A stretch of DNA of 8,002 nt from assembly GCA_025055355.1 (NCBI GenBank), contig JANWYM010000166.1:1-8002 (forward strand), written 5' to 3'. Of this stretch, positions 1 to 6,484 are shown in pieces. A program made the translations under genes and the position numbers. This stretch comes from Abditibacteriales bacterium (GTDB taxonomy: Bacteria; Armatimonadota; Abditibacteriia; Abditibacteriales; JANWYM01). Positions within the stretch are counted from its first letter, which is position 1. The number at the start of each line of letters is the position of its first letter. Under the pieces are notes generated by a model that was not told where the DNA came from, ran no database searches, and saw nothing but the letters and a program-made list of their open reading frames with translations.

Positions 1-508
1 CCTGCTCCGCGCTTTTGATCTCTTTTCTTTTGGGCTTCTTCGGGTTGGGGATGAACTCCGTCTGCTGCGCGGAGATGCCGCTGATTTCTTCCCATTGCTC
101 GGTTTCCGGGTTGACTAACGTGAGGCTGACCGTGACGGACGTTTCGTCCGCTTGCGTGACTTTCATCAACACGGCGAGGCGATAAGACATGACTTGGCAC
201 ACGCGCACGAGGACCTCTGGTTGGGTGAGATTCTGCAGGTCGTTCTGCCGCAGCCGTTTTTCCGAGACCCTTCGCTGCAGGCGCGGCATTTCGCCCGAAG
301 ACAGATTCACCTCGCCGCGAAACCCTGTGTTTTCCATCTGCCACTTCGTCCAGCGCATCACGTGGTCAGTGACGGTGGCAGTGTCTTTCGACGCGACGGG
401 AACGAACAGCAGCGACGGCTTTGGCGCTGGGGCTGCCATCGCCGCGACTGCCAAAATGAACACGCTCGCCATGAGCGAAAACGAGCGGAAAAACAACTGA
501 GTGGGCAT
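1..508 (-). CDS. Exported protein of unknown function (3' part lies outside the window)
   Basis: The frame is open from an ATG at 508 to the left edge and gives 169 residues without a stop; the C-terminus is missing. The first 26 or so residues look like a Sec signal peptide: MPTQLFFRSF, then a hydrophobic run to about residue 25, with a likely cleavage site near AMA-AP. The mature part begins with a beta-strand-like stretch (SLLFVPVASKD). It later has alternating hydrophobic residues around 108-140 (YRLAVLMKV, then VTVSLTLVNPETEQWEEI). This loosely recalls the 'measure a value, then a variable attribute' strands of FlgO/LpoB/CsgG-like envelope proteins, but I do not recognise the family. A GGAG lies 9 nt before the ATG. 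The gene has the same direction as the zinc-ribbon/TPR gene, 144 bp away. Residues 155-165 are Lys/Pro-rich. That the gene is real is fairly sure; the function is unknown. Confidence 0.75.
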   Translation of the reverse strand, partial: MPTQLFFRSFSLMASVFILAVAAMAAPAPKPSLLFVPVASKDTATVTDHVMRWTKWQMENTGFRGEVNLSSGEMPRLQRRVSEKRLRQNDLQNLTQPEVLVRVCQVMSYRLAVLMKVTQADETSVTVSLTLVNPETEQWEEISGISAQQTEFIPNPKKPKRKEIKSAEQ

Positions 509-538
509 GGGGTATCACTCCGAGAAGGAGAAGACTGT

Positions 539-630
539 CAACGGATTCTTGTAACGGATTAAACGGATGACGTTGATGACATTAATATCTGCCACGAAAG
601 CAATCCACTTCATCCGCTCCCCTAATCCGC
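539..630. repeat. Short facing repeats of an ACGGATT-like word
   Basis: Forward copies are ACGGATT at 541-547 and 554-560 and ACGGATGA at 563-570. Reverse-strand copies follow as AATCCA (602-607), CATCCGC (611-617) and AATCCGC (624-630), with spacing near 9-13 bp. The two groups can pair imperfectly around an AT-rich centre (579-590). The element fills most of the gap between two minus-strand genes. It has no U-run, so it is not a typical terminator. It may be a small intergenic repeat of the genome. Confidence 0.45.
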
Positions 631-652
631 TGACAACCTCCTCCTACGTCAT

Positions 653-1987
653 TCATCGTAGCTTGCGCCGACACTGTTCGATGAACCGCTGGCAGGTGCG
701 GATGCCTTCCGCCGCATCCTCGACGCGAATACCTTTGCTTTGTTGCTCCTGATAGGCAGCGATGGCTCGCTCAAATTCCTGCAGCGCACGGGCGTAATCG
801 CCACTTTTGAGAAAGACCTGGCCGTTCCGCTGATAATCGTAGCCGCTGGCTTTCCCTTCTTCGGCGGGGGTAGTGCTTTCAGCGCCGGGCTTGTTGACTC
901 CGATGTTTACCTGCGGCGGATCGGGCCGTGACGGTTGAGCGGCTGTATCGCCTCCCGTGACGTCCGCTGGCGGGGTCGGAGACGCTGGCAGCTCTGGAAC
1001 GTTCGGCGGCACCATGCCTGTCTGGGAGCCGAACCGTCGCGGTCCGGGCAGAGGGGGCAAGACCACGTTAACGTCGCCGCTGCTGGGGCGCGTTGGCGTC
1101 GGCTGGTTCCGCGTGACAGGGGGATTCGGCAGGATGGGCTGCAGCGGTGTCGCCGGTCCCGTCGGCGCCGGGGTTGTGGTCGGCGCGGCAGGCTGCTGAG
1201 GGGGCGTCATTGGCCCCGCCGTTGCGGATGGCAGCGGGCGAGGAGTAGCGGCAAGCATCATGCCGCGCCGCGCCTGCTCCAGCCCCTGCTGCGCCTGCGC
1301 GTCGTTCGGGTTCTGAGTGAGCGCCTGCTGGAACAACTGCGCTGCCCGATGATAATCCCCCCGCGCCAACGCCTGTCTGCCCTGCTCGGTGTAGTTCGTG
1401 ACGTTCACAACGAGTTGGTTTTTGGGCGGTTCTACCTGCGCTCTGCGATTGTTGGTTTGGCTGGCTGCCCGGTAAGCCGCCAGGATGATGACAATGCCCA
1501 GCGTCGCCGCCGCAACGATCGGCATCGTGTTCGCGTAGGGGAACGGACGGGGGGCGGAGCGCGCCCCGACCGGCATGGCGGCGGGTATCTCTTCCCCGCG
1601 CAGGCGGGCGAGCGCCTCGCGCTCCAACGCGCTGTCGGGGTTGAGTTGCAGCACGCGCTCATACTCCGCGATGGCTTTTTCCTTCTCGCCCACGCGCTCG
1701 TAAAGCAAGCCCAACAGCGAACGCACCGGCACGCTGCGCGGGTCAATCACCAGCGCCTCTTTACAGGCGTAAATAGCCGCCCCAATCTCGCCTTTCTCGC
1801 TTTGTGCGAAGGCTTCATCCAATAGCCGCTGCACCCGCTCATGGTCACCGGGTGTCGGCTGCGGGACGTAAAACTCCTCTTCGGGCACCGGCTTGGTTGC
1901 CCCCGGCTCGTCCAATTTAGAGCCGCAGAAACGACAGAACTTACTGTTCAGCGGGCTGCGATTCCCACAGCGGTTGCAAATCATCAT
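653..1987 (-). CDS. Zinc-ribbon, TPR and single-pass membrane protein with a Pro/Thr-rich linker
   Basis: A 444-residue protein if started at the ATG at 1987. It opens with a four-cysteine zinc ribbon (MMICNRCG, then FCRFCG; cysteines at 4, 7, 18 and 21). A TPR block follows (about 50-130, with GEKEKAIAEYERVLQLNP), then one membrane helix (about 156-175, PIVAAATLGIVIILAAYRAA). After the membrane comes a second TPR (200-238, GDYHRAAQLFQQALTQNP), a 130-residue Pro/Thr/Ala-rich linker (about 245-375) and a last TPR-like helical pair at the C-terminus. By topology the ribbon is probably cytosolic and the later TPRs outside. Zinc-ribbon plus TPR proteins act as scaffolds; no enzyme motif is visible. 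Starts are possible at a GTG at 2050 (AGGGG 4 nt upstream) and an ATG at 2026. I prefer 1987/1984 because zinc ribbons usually begin right at the N-terminus. It could be expressed with the downstream exported protein. Confidence 0.85.
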   Translation of the reverse strand: MMICNRCGNRSPLNSKFCRFCGSKLDEPGATKPVPEEEFYVPQPTPGDHERVQRLLDEAFAQSEKGEIGAAIYACKEALVIDPRSVPVRSLLGLLYERVGEKEKAIAEYERVLQLNPDSALEREALARLRGEEIPAAMPVGARSAPRPFPYANTMPIVAAATLGIVIILAAYRAASQTNNRRAQVEPPKNQLVVNVTNYTEQGRQALARGDYHRAAQLFQQALTQNPNDAQAQQGLEQARRGMMLAATPRPLPSATAGPMTPPQQPAAPTTTPAPTGPATPLQPILPNPPVTRNQPTPTRPSSGDVNVVLPPLPGPRRFGSQTGMVPPNVPELPASPTPPADVTGGDTAAQPSRPDPPQVNIGVNKPGAESTTPAEEGKASGYDYQRNGQVFLKSGDYARALQEFERAIAAYQEQQSKGIRVEDAAEGIRTCQRFIEQCRRKLR

Positions 1988-2072
1988 CTCTTCACCGACC
2001 TCATCGTTCTCCGCCTCACGGCGCATAGAGGAACGCTCTGCCGTCTTCACTTTACCCCTATTCAGACCGCGT

Positions 2073-2090
2073 GAAACGCGAATTCGTTTC
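2073..2090. repeat. Small inverted repeat in the divergent intergenic region
   Basis: GAAACG (2073-2078) faces CGTTTC (2085-2090) around a CGAATT centre that contains an EcoRI-like palindrome. It lies between the minus-strand zinc-ribbon gene and the polX promoter, so it could be an operator or only a chance palindrome. The GTGAAAC at 2071-2077 matches the 7-bp word that builds the long facing arrays before the phosphodiesterase gene. Confidence 0.3.
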
Positions 2091-2102
2091 CCAAAGGCGC
2101 AG

Positions 2103-2121
2103 CGCAGGCTTCCAACCTGCG
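2103..2121. repeat. Hairpin CGCAGG/CCTGCG overlapping the polX -35 region
   Basis: CGCAGG (2103-2108) and CCTGCG (2116-2121) form a perfect 6-bp stem with a 7-nt loop. The right arm touches the proposed -35 box of polX (2120-2125). It could be an operator or a small dispersed palindrome. No poly-U follows on either strand, so it is not a terminator. Confidence 0.35.
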
Positions 2122-2148
2122 GACAGAAGGGGAAAAATCGGTTATAAT
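2120..2148 (+). promoter_or_regulatory. Promoter of the polX-glycosylase operon
   Basis: A perfect TATAAT at 2143-2148 lies 17 bp after CGGACA (2120-2125, 4 of 6 to TTGACA). Transcription should begin near 2155, leaving a leader of about 97 nt before the polX ATG. The leader can fold: GTCCTC (2164-2169) pairs with GAGGAC (2216-2221), and TCCTCGTTGC (2171-2180) pairs with 2202-2211, while the Shine-Dalgarno site at 2237-2242 stays free. Confidence 0.7.
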
Positions 2149-2251
2149 CTCTGCCTGAGAATCGTCCTCATCCTCGTTGCGTCTTTTGGAAACGCCCGAT
2201 GGCGACGAGGGGGACGAGGACAGCGACGATTCGCGGAAGGAGTTGAGCCTT

Positions 2252-3994
2252 ATGGACAACACCGCTGTCAGCGCGATGTTTGACGAGTTCGCCGACTGGC
2301 TGGAGATTGATGATGAGAACCCGTTCCGCGTGCGGGCGTATCGCCGCGCCGCGCAGGTGGTGCGCGATTTGCCCGAGGACGTCGCGCAGGTCGCCGCCGA
2401 GGGACGCCTCACCCACCTCGAAGGCATCGGCAAAGACCTCGCCGGCAAAATCGTCGAGTTCCTGCAAACGGGCAAGGTCGCCGCGCTCGAGGAGTTGCGC
2501 AGCAAGTATCCGCCGACGCTGCGCGACCTGCTGCAAGTGCCTGACGTCGGCCCGAAAACCGTCGCCTTGCTCTACAAGCGATTGAACGTCTCCAGCCTCG
2601 ACGAGTTAGAGGAGGCAGCCCAGGCGGGCAAGTTGGCAGCGTTGCCGCGCATGGGCAAGAAGACGCAAGAAAACATTCTGCGCGGGATTCAACTGCTCAA
2701 GCAGAGCGCGGGGCGCGTGCCGCTCGAAGTCGCCTGGCACATCGCGGAAAGCATCGTCGCGGAACTCAAGCCGTTGCCGTCGGTTGAGCAAATCATCCCC
2801 GCTGGCAGTTTGCGCCGCTGGCGTGAGACCATCGGCGACATTGACATCCTGGCGACGACAACCGGCGCCTCCGCCGAGGTGATGGACAGGTTCGTCCACC
2901 TGCCGGGGGTCACCGAAGTGCTCGCGCACGGCGAGACGAAGTCCAGCGTCATCGTGGTCGTGGACGCCCGCCGCAAATACAGCGTGCAAGTGGACTTGCG
3001 CGTCGTCCCACCGGGCAGTTTCGGGGCGGCGCTGCAGTATTTCACGGGCTCCAAGGACCACAACATCACCCTGCGCGCCCGCGCCTTGAAACAGGGCTTA
3101 ACCATCAACGAATACGGCGTGTTTGAGGAGAAGACGGGCAAACAGGTCGCGGGCGCGACGGAGGAGGAGGTTTACGCCGCGTTGGGTCTGCCGCTGATTC
3201 CCCCCGAACTGCGCGAGAACCGTGGAGAAGTCGAAGCCGCTGCCGAGGGCAGACTGCCCGACCTGATTGACCTTGCCGCAATGCGCGGCGACCTCCATGC
3301 GCACACGACTTACAGCGATGGACACAACACCATCGCGGAGATGGCAGACGCCGCCCGCGCGCGTGGCTACGAATATCTCGCCATCACCGATCACTCCAAA
3401 CCCCTCGCGTGGGGCATGGACGAGAAAACGCTGCGCAAGCAAATCAAGGAGATTCGGCAACTCAACGAGAAATACCACGGCTTCCGCATCCTCACCGGTT
3501 GTGAGGTGGACATCCTCTCCGACGGCCGGTTGGGGATGGACGCGGCGGTGTTGCAGCAACTCGACATCGTGATTGCCTCCGTTCACTCCAACTTCAAGCA
3601 GTCGCGGGAGGAAATGACGCGGCGCATCATCAGGGCGATGGAGACAGGGCTGGTGGACATCATCGCGCACCCAACAGGGCGCCTTGTCGGGCAGCGCGAG
3701 GGCTACGATGTAGACGTTCCCGCGCTCATCGAGGCGGCAAAACGGTGCGGCGTCGCCTTGGAAATCAACGCTCACCCCGACCGCCTCGACCTCAACGACC
3801 TCAACGCCCGCGCCGCCAAAAACGCAGGCGTCCTGCTTACGATTAACACCGACGCCCACGCCCCGTCCAACCTCGACCTCCTGCGCTTCGGCGTGCATAC
3901 GGCTCGCCGCGCCTGGGTGGAGAAGAAAGATGTGCTTAACACCATGCCGCTCGACGGCCTGCTCAAGTGGCGTCAACAACGGAGAGGATTATGA
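2252..3994 (+). CDS. polX: DNA polymerase/3'-5' exonuclease PolX (PolX core plus PHP domain)
   Basis: A 580-residue bacterial family X DNA polymerase, close to the usual length of about 570-580. Helix-hairpin-helix motifs lie at 56-67 (LEGIGKDLAGKI), 96-109 (VPDVGPKTVALLYK) and 131-143. The nucleotidyltransferase core has GSLRR (185-189) with GDIDIL giving D196 and D198, a third aspartate at D248 (VQVDLR), and the family motif FTGSKDHN (264-271). The C-terminal PHP domain keeps its metal ligands: DLHAH (H349, H351), ITDH (D380, H381), E418, H445, H473, H508 and DAH (D534, H536). It should therefore have gap-filling polymerase activity and, by analogy with Bacillus and Thermus PolX, exonuclease or AP-endonuclease activity in base excision repair. 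The ATG at 2252 has AAGGAG 9 nt upstream and is preferred over an in-frame TTG at 2177. Its TGA overlaps the start of the glycosylase gene (ATGA), which argues for coupled translation. Confidence 0.96.
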   Translation: MDNTAVSAMFDEFADWLEIDDENPFRVRAYRRAAQVVRDLPEDVAQVAAEGRLTHLEGIGKDLAGKIVEFLQTGKVAALEELRSKYPPTLRDLLQVPDVGPKTVALLYKRLNVSSLDELEEAAQAGKLAALPRMGKKTQENILRGIQLLKQSAGRVPLEVAWHIAESIVAELKPLPSVEQIIPAGSLRRWRETIGDIDILATTTGASAEVMDRFVHLPGVTEVLAHGETKSSVIVVVDARRKYSVQVDLRVVPPGSFGAALQYFTGSKDHNITLRARALKQGLTINEYGVFEEKTGKQVAGATEEEVYAALGLPLIPPELRENRGEVEAAAEGRLPDLIDLAAMRGDLHAHTTYSDGHNTIAEMADAARARGYEYLAITDHSKPLAWGMDEKTLRKQIKEIRQLNEKYHGFRILTGCEVDILSDGRLGMDAAVLQQLDIVIASVHSNFKQSREEMTRRIIRAMETGLVDIIAHPTGRLVGQREGYDVDVPALIEAAKRCGVALEINAHPDRLDLNDLNARAAKNAGVLLTINTDAHAPSNLDLLRFGVHTARRAWVEKKDVLNTMPLDGLLKWRQQRRGL

Positions 3995-4563
3995 CACTGC
4001 CGCGTGCGTTTTACCTGCCGTCCGCCCGCGAGGTGGCACCGCGGTTGCTGGGCAAACTCCTTCTCCGCCGCACCCCTGCAGGGGACGCGGGTGGCGTTAT
4101 CGTCGAGACCGAAGCGTATCTGCGCGAGGGCGACCCGTCCAACCACGCCGCGCGCGGCATGACCCCGCGCAACCGCGCCATGTTCGGCGCGCCGGGCATC
4201 GCCTACGTTTACGCCATCCATCAGCAACATTGCCTCAATGCCGTCACCTGTGAGGAGGGCGTCGCCGAAGCCGTTCTCATCCGCGCCCTCCAACCCGCTC
4301 TCGGCATTGACCTGATGCGTCAGCGCCGCCAGCGCAACGACCTCCGCGACCTCTGCTCGGGACCGGGCAAGTTATGTCAGGCATTGGCGATTGACCTCTC
4401 GCTGAACTTCACCGACCTGACCGATGAAAACAGTCCCCTGATGATTTGCGCGGGAGAGGACATCACGGACATCGTGACCACGACCCGCATCGGCATCCGC
4501 GCCGCCGCCGATTTGCCGTTGAGGTTTTACGTGAGGGGAAATGAGTTTGTCTCCAAGCGGTGA
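3991..4563 (+). CDS. DNA-3-methyladenine glycosylase (AAG/MPG family)
   Basis: A 190-residue enzyme of the AAG family, which cuts 3-methyladenine, hypoxanthine and other alkylated purines from DNA. The family signature is clear: ETEAY (39-43), with E41 matching the catalytic glutamate (human E125) and Y43 matching Y127; H52 (human H136); TPRNRAMFGAPG (58-69); YVY (72-74); CLNAV (81-85); R98 in LIRAL; SGPGKLCQAL (123-132); RIGI (166-169); and a VSKR end. Unlike the usual YGMHxC, the loop after YVY reads AIHQQHC. It is one residue shorter, with His (H77) where human AAG has the intercalating Tyr162. The start at 3991 is set by a GGAG 6 nt upstream and by the ATGA overlap with the polX stop. An upstream in-frame ATG at 3967 lies inside polX. 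The pairing with polX fits base excision repair: damaged base removed, then gap filled. Confidence 0.94.
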   Translation: MTLPRAFYLPSAREVAPRLLGKLLLRRTPAGDAGGVIVETEAYLREGDPSNHAARGMTPRNRAMFGAPGIAYVYAIHQQHCLNAVTCEEGVAEAVLIRALQPALGIDLMRQRRQRNDLRDLCSGPGKLCQALAIDLSLNFTDLTDENSPLMICAGEDITDIVTTTRIGIRAAADLPLRFYVRGNEFVSKR

Positions 4564-4592
4564 CCTCTGTGGGAGAACGTCCTCATGCGTGG

Positions 4593-4621
4593 TTGACGCC
4601 GGGCGCACAGGCGGGTAGAAT
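4593..4621 (+). promoter_or_regulatory. Promoter of the AlkP-superfamily hydrolase gene
   Basis: TTGACG (4593-4598) and TAGAAT (4616-4621) each match 5 of 6 consensus bases and have a 17-bp spacer. Transcription would start near 4628, 30 bp after the glycosylase promoterless end region begins to give way to repeats. The whole facing heptad array would then sit inside the 5' leader of the downstream gene. I see no terminator between the glycosylase stop (4563) and this promoter, so read-through from the repair operon is also possible. Confidence 0.65.
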
Positions 4622-4638
4622 TTCTGACGTGGAATGAT

Positions 4639-4754
4639 GTGAAGTGTGAAACGTGAAGCGTGAAACGTGGGGCATGATGCGTGAAACGTGGTGTGTGACG
4701 AGCGAAGTTCACGTTTCACGTTTTACATTTCGCGCCTCACGTTTCTCGTCTCAG
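4639..4754 (+). repeat. Two facing arrays of a 7-bp repeat (GTGAAAC, then GTTTCAC)
   Basis: From 4639 to 4701 the sequence divides into nine back-to-back 7-mers with consensus GTGAAAC: exact copies at 4646, 4660 and 4681, and variants GTGAAGT (4639), GTGAAGC (4653), GTGGGGC (4667), ATGATGC (4674), GTGGTGT (4688) and GTGACGA (4695). After 4 nt, seven 7-mers of the reverse complement follow to 4754: AGTTCAC (4706), GTTTCAC (4713), GTTTTAC (4720), ATTTCGC (4727), GCCTCAC (4734), GTTTCTC (4741) and GTCTCAG (4748). The innermost perfect stem is 11 bp (4680-4690 with 4710-4720, 19-nt loop). The element ends 9 bp before the hydrolase ATG and lies in its predicted leader. Confidence 0.85.
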
Positions 4755-4763
4755 AGCAACCCC

Positions 4764-6110
4764 ATGCCTTTCGGTCTATTTAAGAAGAAAGAACAAAAAC
4801 CTCAAGTGTTCGTGCTGGGCTTGGACGGCACGCCGCTGACGCTGTTGCAGACGCTGATGGAGCGCGGCGTCATGCCGCACTTTGCGCAGTTGGTCAAAGA
4901 AGGGGATTTGCAGCCCAGCGTGTCCGTCGTGCCGTTCGTATCCTCGGTCGCGTGGGCGTCGTTCATGACGGGCTGCAACCCTGCGAAACACGGCGTCTTC
5001 GGGTTCGTGGACCGCAACCCGCGCACGTTAGAAATTTTCCTGCCCAACGCCAACTCGGTCAAAGCGAAGATGCTGTGGGAGATTCTGTCGGCGCACGACA
5101 AACGCTCCATCGTGATTAACGTGCCGACGAATTACCCCCCCCGCAACATCAAGGGCTGGATCGTTGCGGGTTTCGACGCCCCGAAATTGGAGAAGGCGAC
5201 CCATCCCGCTGAACTGGCTACCAAGCTCCGCGACATGGGCTACCGCCTCGACATTGACGCCTGGAAGGCGCGGGAGTCGAAAGACCACCTGCTGGAAGAC
5301 CTTGACATCACCCTGCACAAGCAGGCGCAGTTCGCGCTCGAGTGTCTCGACCGCGAGCCGTGGGACTTCTTCATTTTGCACATCATGGGCACCGACCGTC
5401 TGCACCATTTTCTGTTTGAGGAGTTTGAGACGAACCACCCCGCGTATGCACCTGCGTTCATGGAATATTACCGCAAAGTGGACGGCGTCATCGGCGAAAT
5501 CGTGAAGCGGCTCGACGACAACGTGACGCTGTTCATCCTGTCCGACCACGGCTTTTGCACGCTGAAGAAGGAGGTTTCCGTCAACTACTATTTGCAGCAG
5601 CAGGGCTTTTTACAGATGAAAGACGGCGGCAAGTCGCTGGCGGACATGCTGCCGACTTCTAAAGCGTATAGCCTCATCCCCGGGCGCATCTACGTCAACC
5701 TGCGCGGGCGCGAACGCGACGGCAGTGTGTCGCCCGGCAGCGAGTATGAAGAGGTGCGGCAAGCTGTCGCAGAGTCGCTGCGGCAACTCAAAGACCCCGA
5801 CACAGGCGAGCCGATTGTGGCGCGCGTCGTCCGGCGCGAGGAGGTTTACAGCGGCGCGTGCTTCCCCCAAGCCCCTGACCTCATCGCCTTGCCGCACGAC
5901 GGCTATGACCTCAAAGGCAACTTCAACGCTGCATCTCTGACCGAGAAAGGCGTGATGACCGGCACGCACACCTTCGACAACGCCATGCTCTACGTGCGCG
6001 GACGGCAACTGCGCAACGATGGCTTGTCGGTGATGGACGTGGCGCCGGCGGTGCTGGACCTCTTCGACATTGCAGCGGATGGGATGGACGGGCGGAGTTG
6101 CTTGAAGTAG
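4764..6110 (+). CDS. AlkP-superfamily phosphodiesterase/phosphomutase-like hydrolase (COG3379 type)
   Basis: A 448-residue metal-dependent hydrolase of the type I phosphodiesterase/nucleotide pyrophosphatase branch of the alkaline phosphatase superfamily. The expected metal ligands are present: D21 in VLGLDGTP, D211 and H215 (DRLHH), D261 and H262 (LSDHGF), and H402 (GTHTFDN). The nucleophile position is S60, four residues before W64 in a stretch that normally reads T-x-P-A-W and is followed by TGCNPAKHG. The family's later blocks are also seen: YVNLRGRERDG (310-320), SPGSEYEE (323-330), LKDPDTGEPIV (342-352), REEVYSG (358-364) and the final DVAPAVLDLF. No signal peptide or membrane segment is visible, so it is probably cytosolic. 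The substrate cannot be told from sequence. I start at 4764 because MPFGLFKKK opens the conserved part and longer in-frame starts run through the heptad repeats. The Shine-Dalgarno site is weak. Confidence 0.9.
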   Translation: MPFGLFKKKEQKPQVFVLGLDGTPLTLLQTLMERGVMPHFAQLVKEGDLQPSVSVVPFVSSVAWASFMTGCNPAKHGVFGFVDRNPRTLEIFLPNANSVKAKMLWEILSAHDKRSIVINVPTNYPPRNIKGWIVAGFDAPKLEKATHPAELATKLRDMGYRLDIDAWKARESKDHLLEDLDITLHKQAQFALECLDREPWDFFILHIMGTDRLHHFLFEEFETNHPAYAPAFMEYYRKVDGVIGEIVKRLDDNVTLFILSDHGFCTLKKEVSVNYYLQQQGFLQMKDGGKSLADMLPTSKAYSLIPGRIYVNLRGRERDGSVSPGSEYEEVRQAVAESLRQLKDPDTGEPIVARVVRREEVYSGACFPQAPDLIALPHDGYDLKGNFNAASLTEKGVMTGTHTFDNAMLYVRGRQLRNDGLSVMDVAPAVLDLFDIAADGMDGRSCLK

Positions 6111-6140
6111 AAGAGGAACGGAGACAGCGGAGAAAGGCAA

Positions 6141-6171
6141 AAAACGCCCTTCACAGAGGGTGTTTTCTTTT
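6141..6171. terminator. Bidirectional Rho-independent terminator
   Basis: AAAACGCCCT (6141-6150) pairs with AGGGTGTTTT (6157-6166) around a 6-nt loop, with one G-T pair. A CTTTTT tract follows on the plus strand. On the minus strand the stem is followed by TTTTTTGCC. It lies 30 bp after the hydrolase stop and 33 bp past the 3' end of the tRNA, so it can end both converging transcripts. Confidence 0.85.
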
Positions 6172-6198
6172 TACCATTCATCCGTTGACTCAGCGGGT

Positions 6199-6273
6199 TG
6201 GTGGGCTGTGAAGGACTTGAACCTTCAACCAACGGATTAAGAGTCCGCTGCTCTGCCATTGAGCTAACAGCCC
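6199..6273 (-). tRNA. tRNA-Lys (anticodon CTT), CCA encoded
   Basis: Read on the minus strand, the 75 nt fold as a complete cloverleaf. The acceptor is GGGCTGT/ACAGCCC, the D stem GCTC/GAGC, the anticodon stem GCGGA/TCCGT with loop CTCTTAA (anticodon CTT, reading AAG lysine), the variable loop TGGTT and the T arm GAAGG-TTCAAGT-CCTTC. The discriminator base is A, and CCA is encoded at 6201-6199. Its own promoter and terminator flank it, so it is a single-gene unit. Confidence 0.95.
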
Positions 6274-6285
6274 GTGACGGGCTAT

Positions 6286-6314
6286 ATTTTACCGAAGAGG
6301 AAAGAGCCTGTCAA
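6286..6314 (-). promoter_or_regulatory. Promoter of tRNA-Lys
   Basis: On the minus strand a perfect TTGACA (6314-6309) is followed after 17 bp by TAAAAT (6291-6286, 5 of 6). The predicted start is about 5-7 nt before the mature 5' end of the tRNA, as is common for bacterial tRNA genes. Only weak features lie further upstream, including TTGTC/GACAA at 6348-6363. Confidence 0.8.
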
Positions 6315-6428
6315 CGGCGGCGGCAGATTTGAAGCAACGCAAATTCATTGTCACCCACGACAACACCTCGGGGGAAAAAAGTGAACATGACTATAACAGT
6401 TTTTGGCTCTTAAATCGGTAAATCTCTC

Positions 6429-6457
6429 TTGAACCGGAAGCAATCTGTTGCTATAAC
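6429..6457 (+). promoter_or_regulatory. Promoter of the SBBP-repeat protein gene
   Basis: TTGAAC (6429-6434, 5 of 6) and TATAAC (6452-6457, 5 of 6) are separated by 17 bp. Transcription would start near 6464, giving a leader of about 66 nt. A second CTATAAC occurs at 6391-6397 but has no convincing -35 box. The rest of the gap from 6315 to 6428 is AT-richer than its surroundings and shows no gene. Confidence 0.65.
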
Positions 6458-6484
6458 ATAATCACCGCAATTAAATCTTGCGCC

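Noticed and set aside
509..536. TTGACA-like -35 with TGATAC as a promoter for the leftmost gene
   Set aside because: The -35 is good (536-531 on the minus strand), but the -10 match is poor with an 18-bp spacer and would put the start at the ATG itself.
935..1825. 296-codon open frame on the plus strand
   Set aside because: It is antisense to the zinc-ribbon/TPR gene and its Arg/Gly-rich translation resembles no protein.
3098..3979. 293-codon open frame on the minus strand
   Set aside because: It is antisense to polX, whose motifs are unmistakable; long antisense frames are expected in GC-rich genes.
4639..4754. CRISPR array or transposon ends
   Set aside because: Units are 7 bp with no spacers, and there is no transposase or target-site duplication.
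4653..4763. In-frame N-terminal extension of the hydrolase gene
   Set aside because: It translates the 7-bp repeat arrays (KRETW and RFTFRASRF type strings), and the conserved family sequence begins only after 4764.
6348..6363. TTGTC/GACAA inverted repeat as an operator
   Set aside because: A 5-bp match with a 6-nt gap is easily due to chance, and its place relative to both promoters is not telling.
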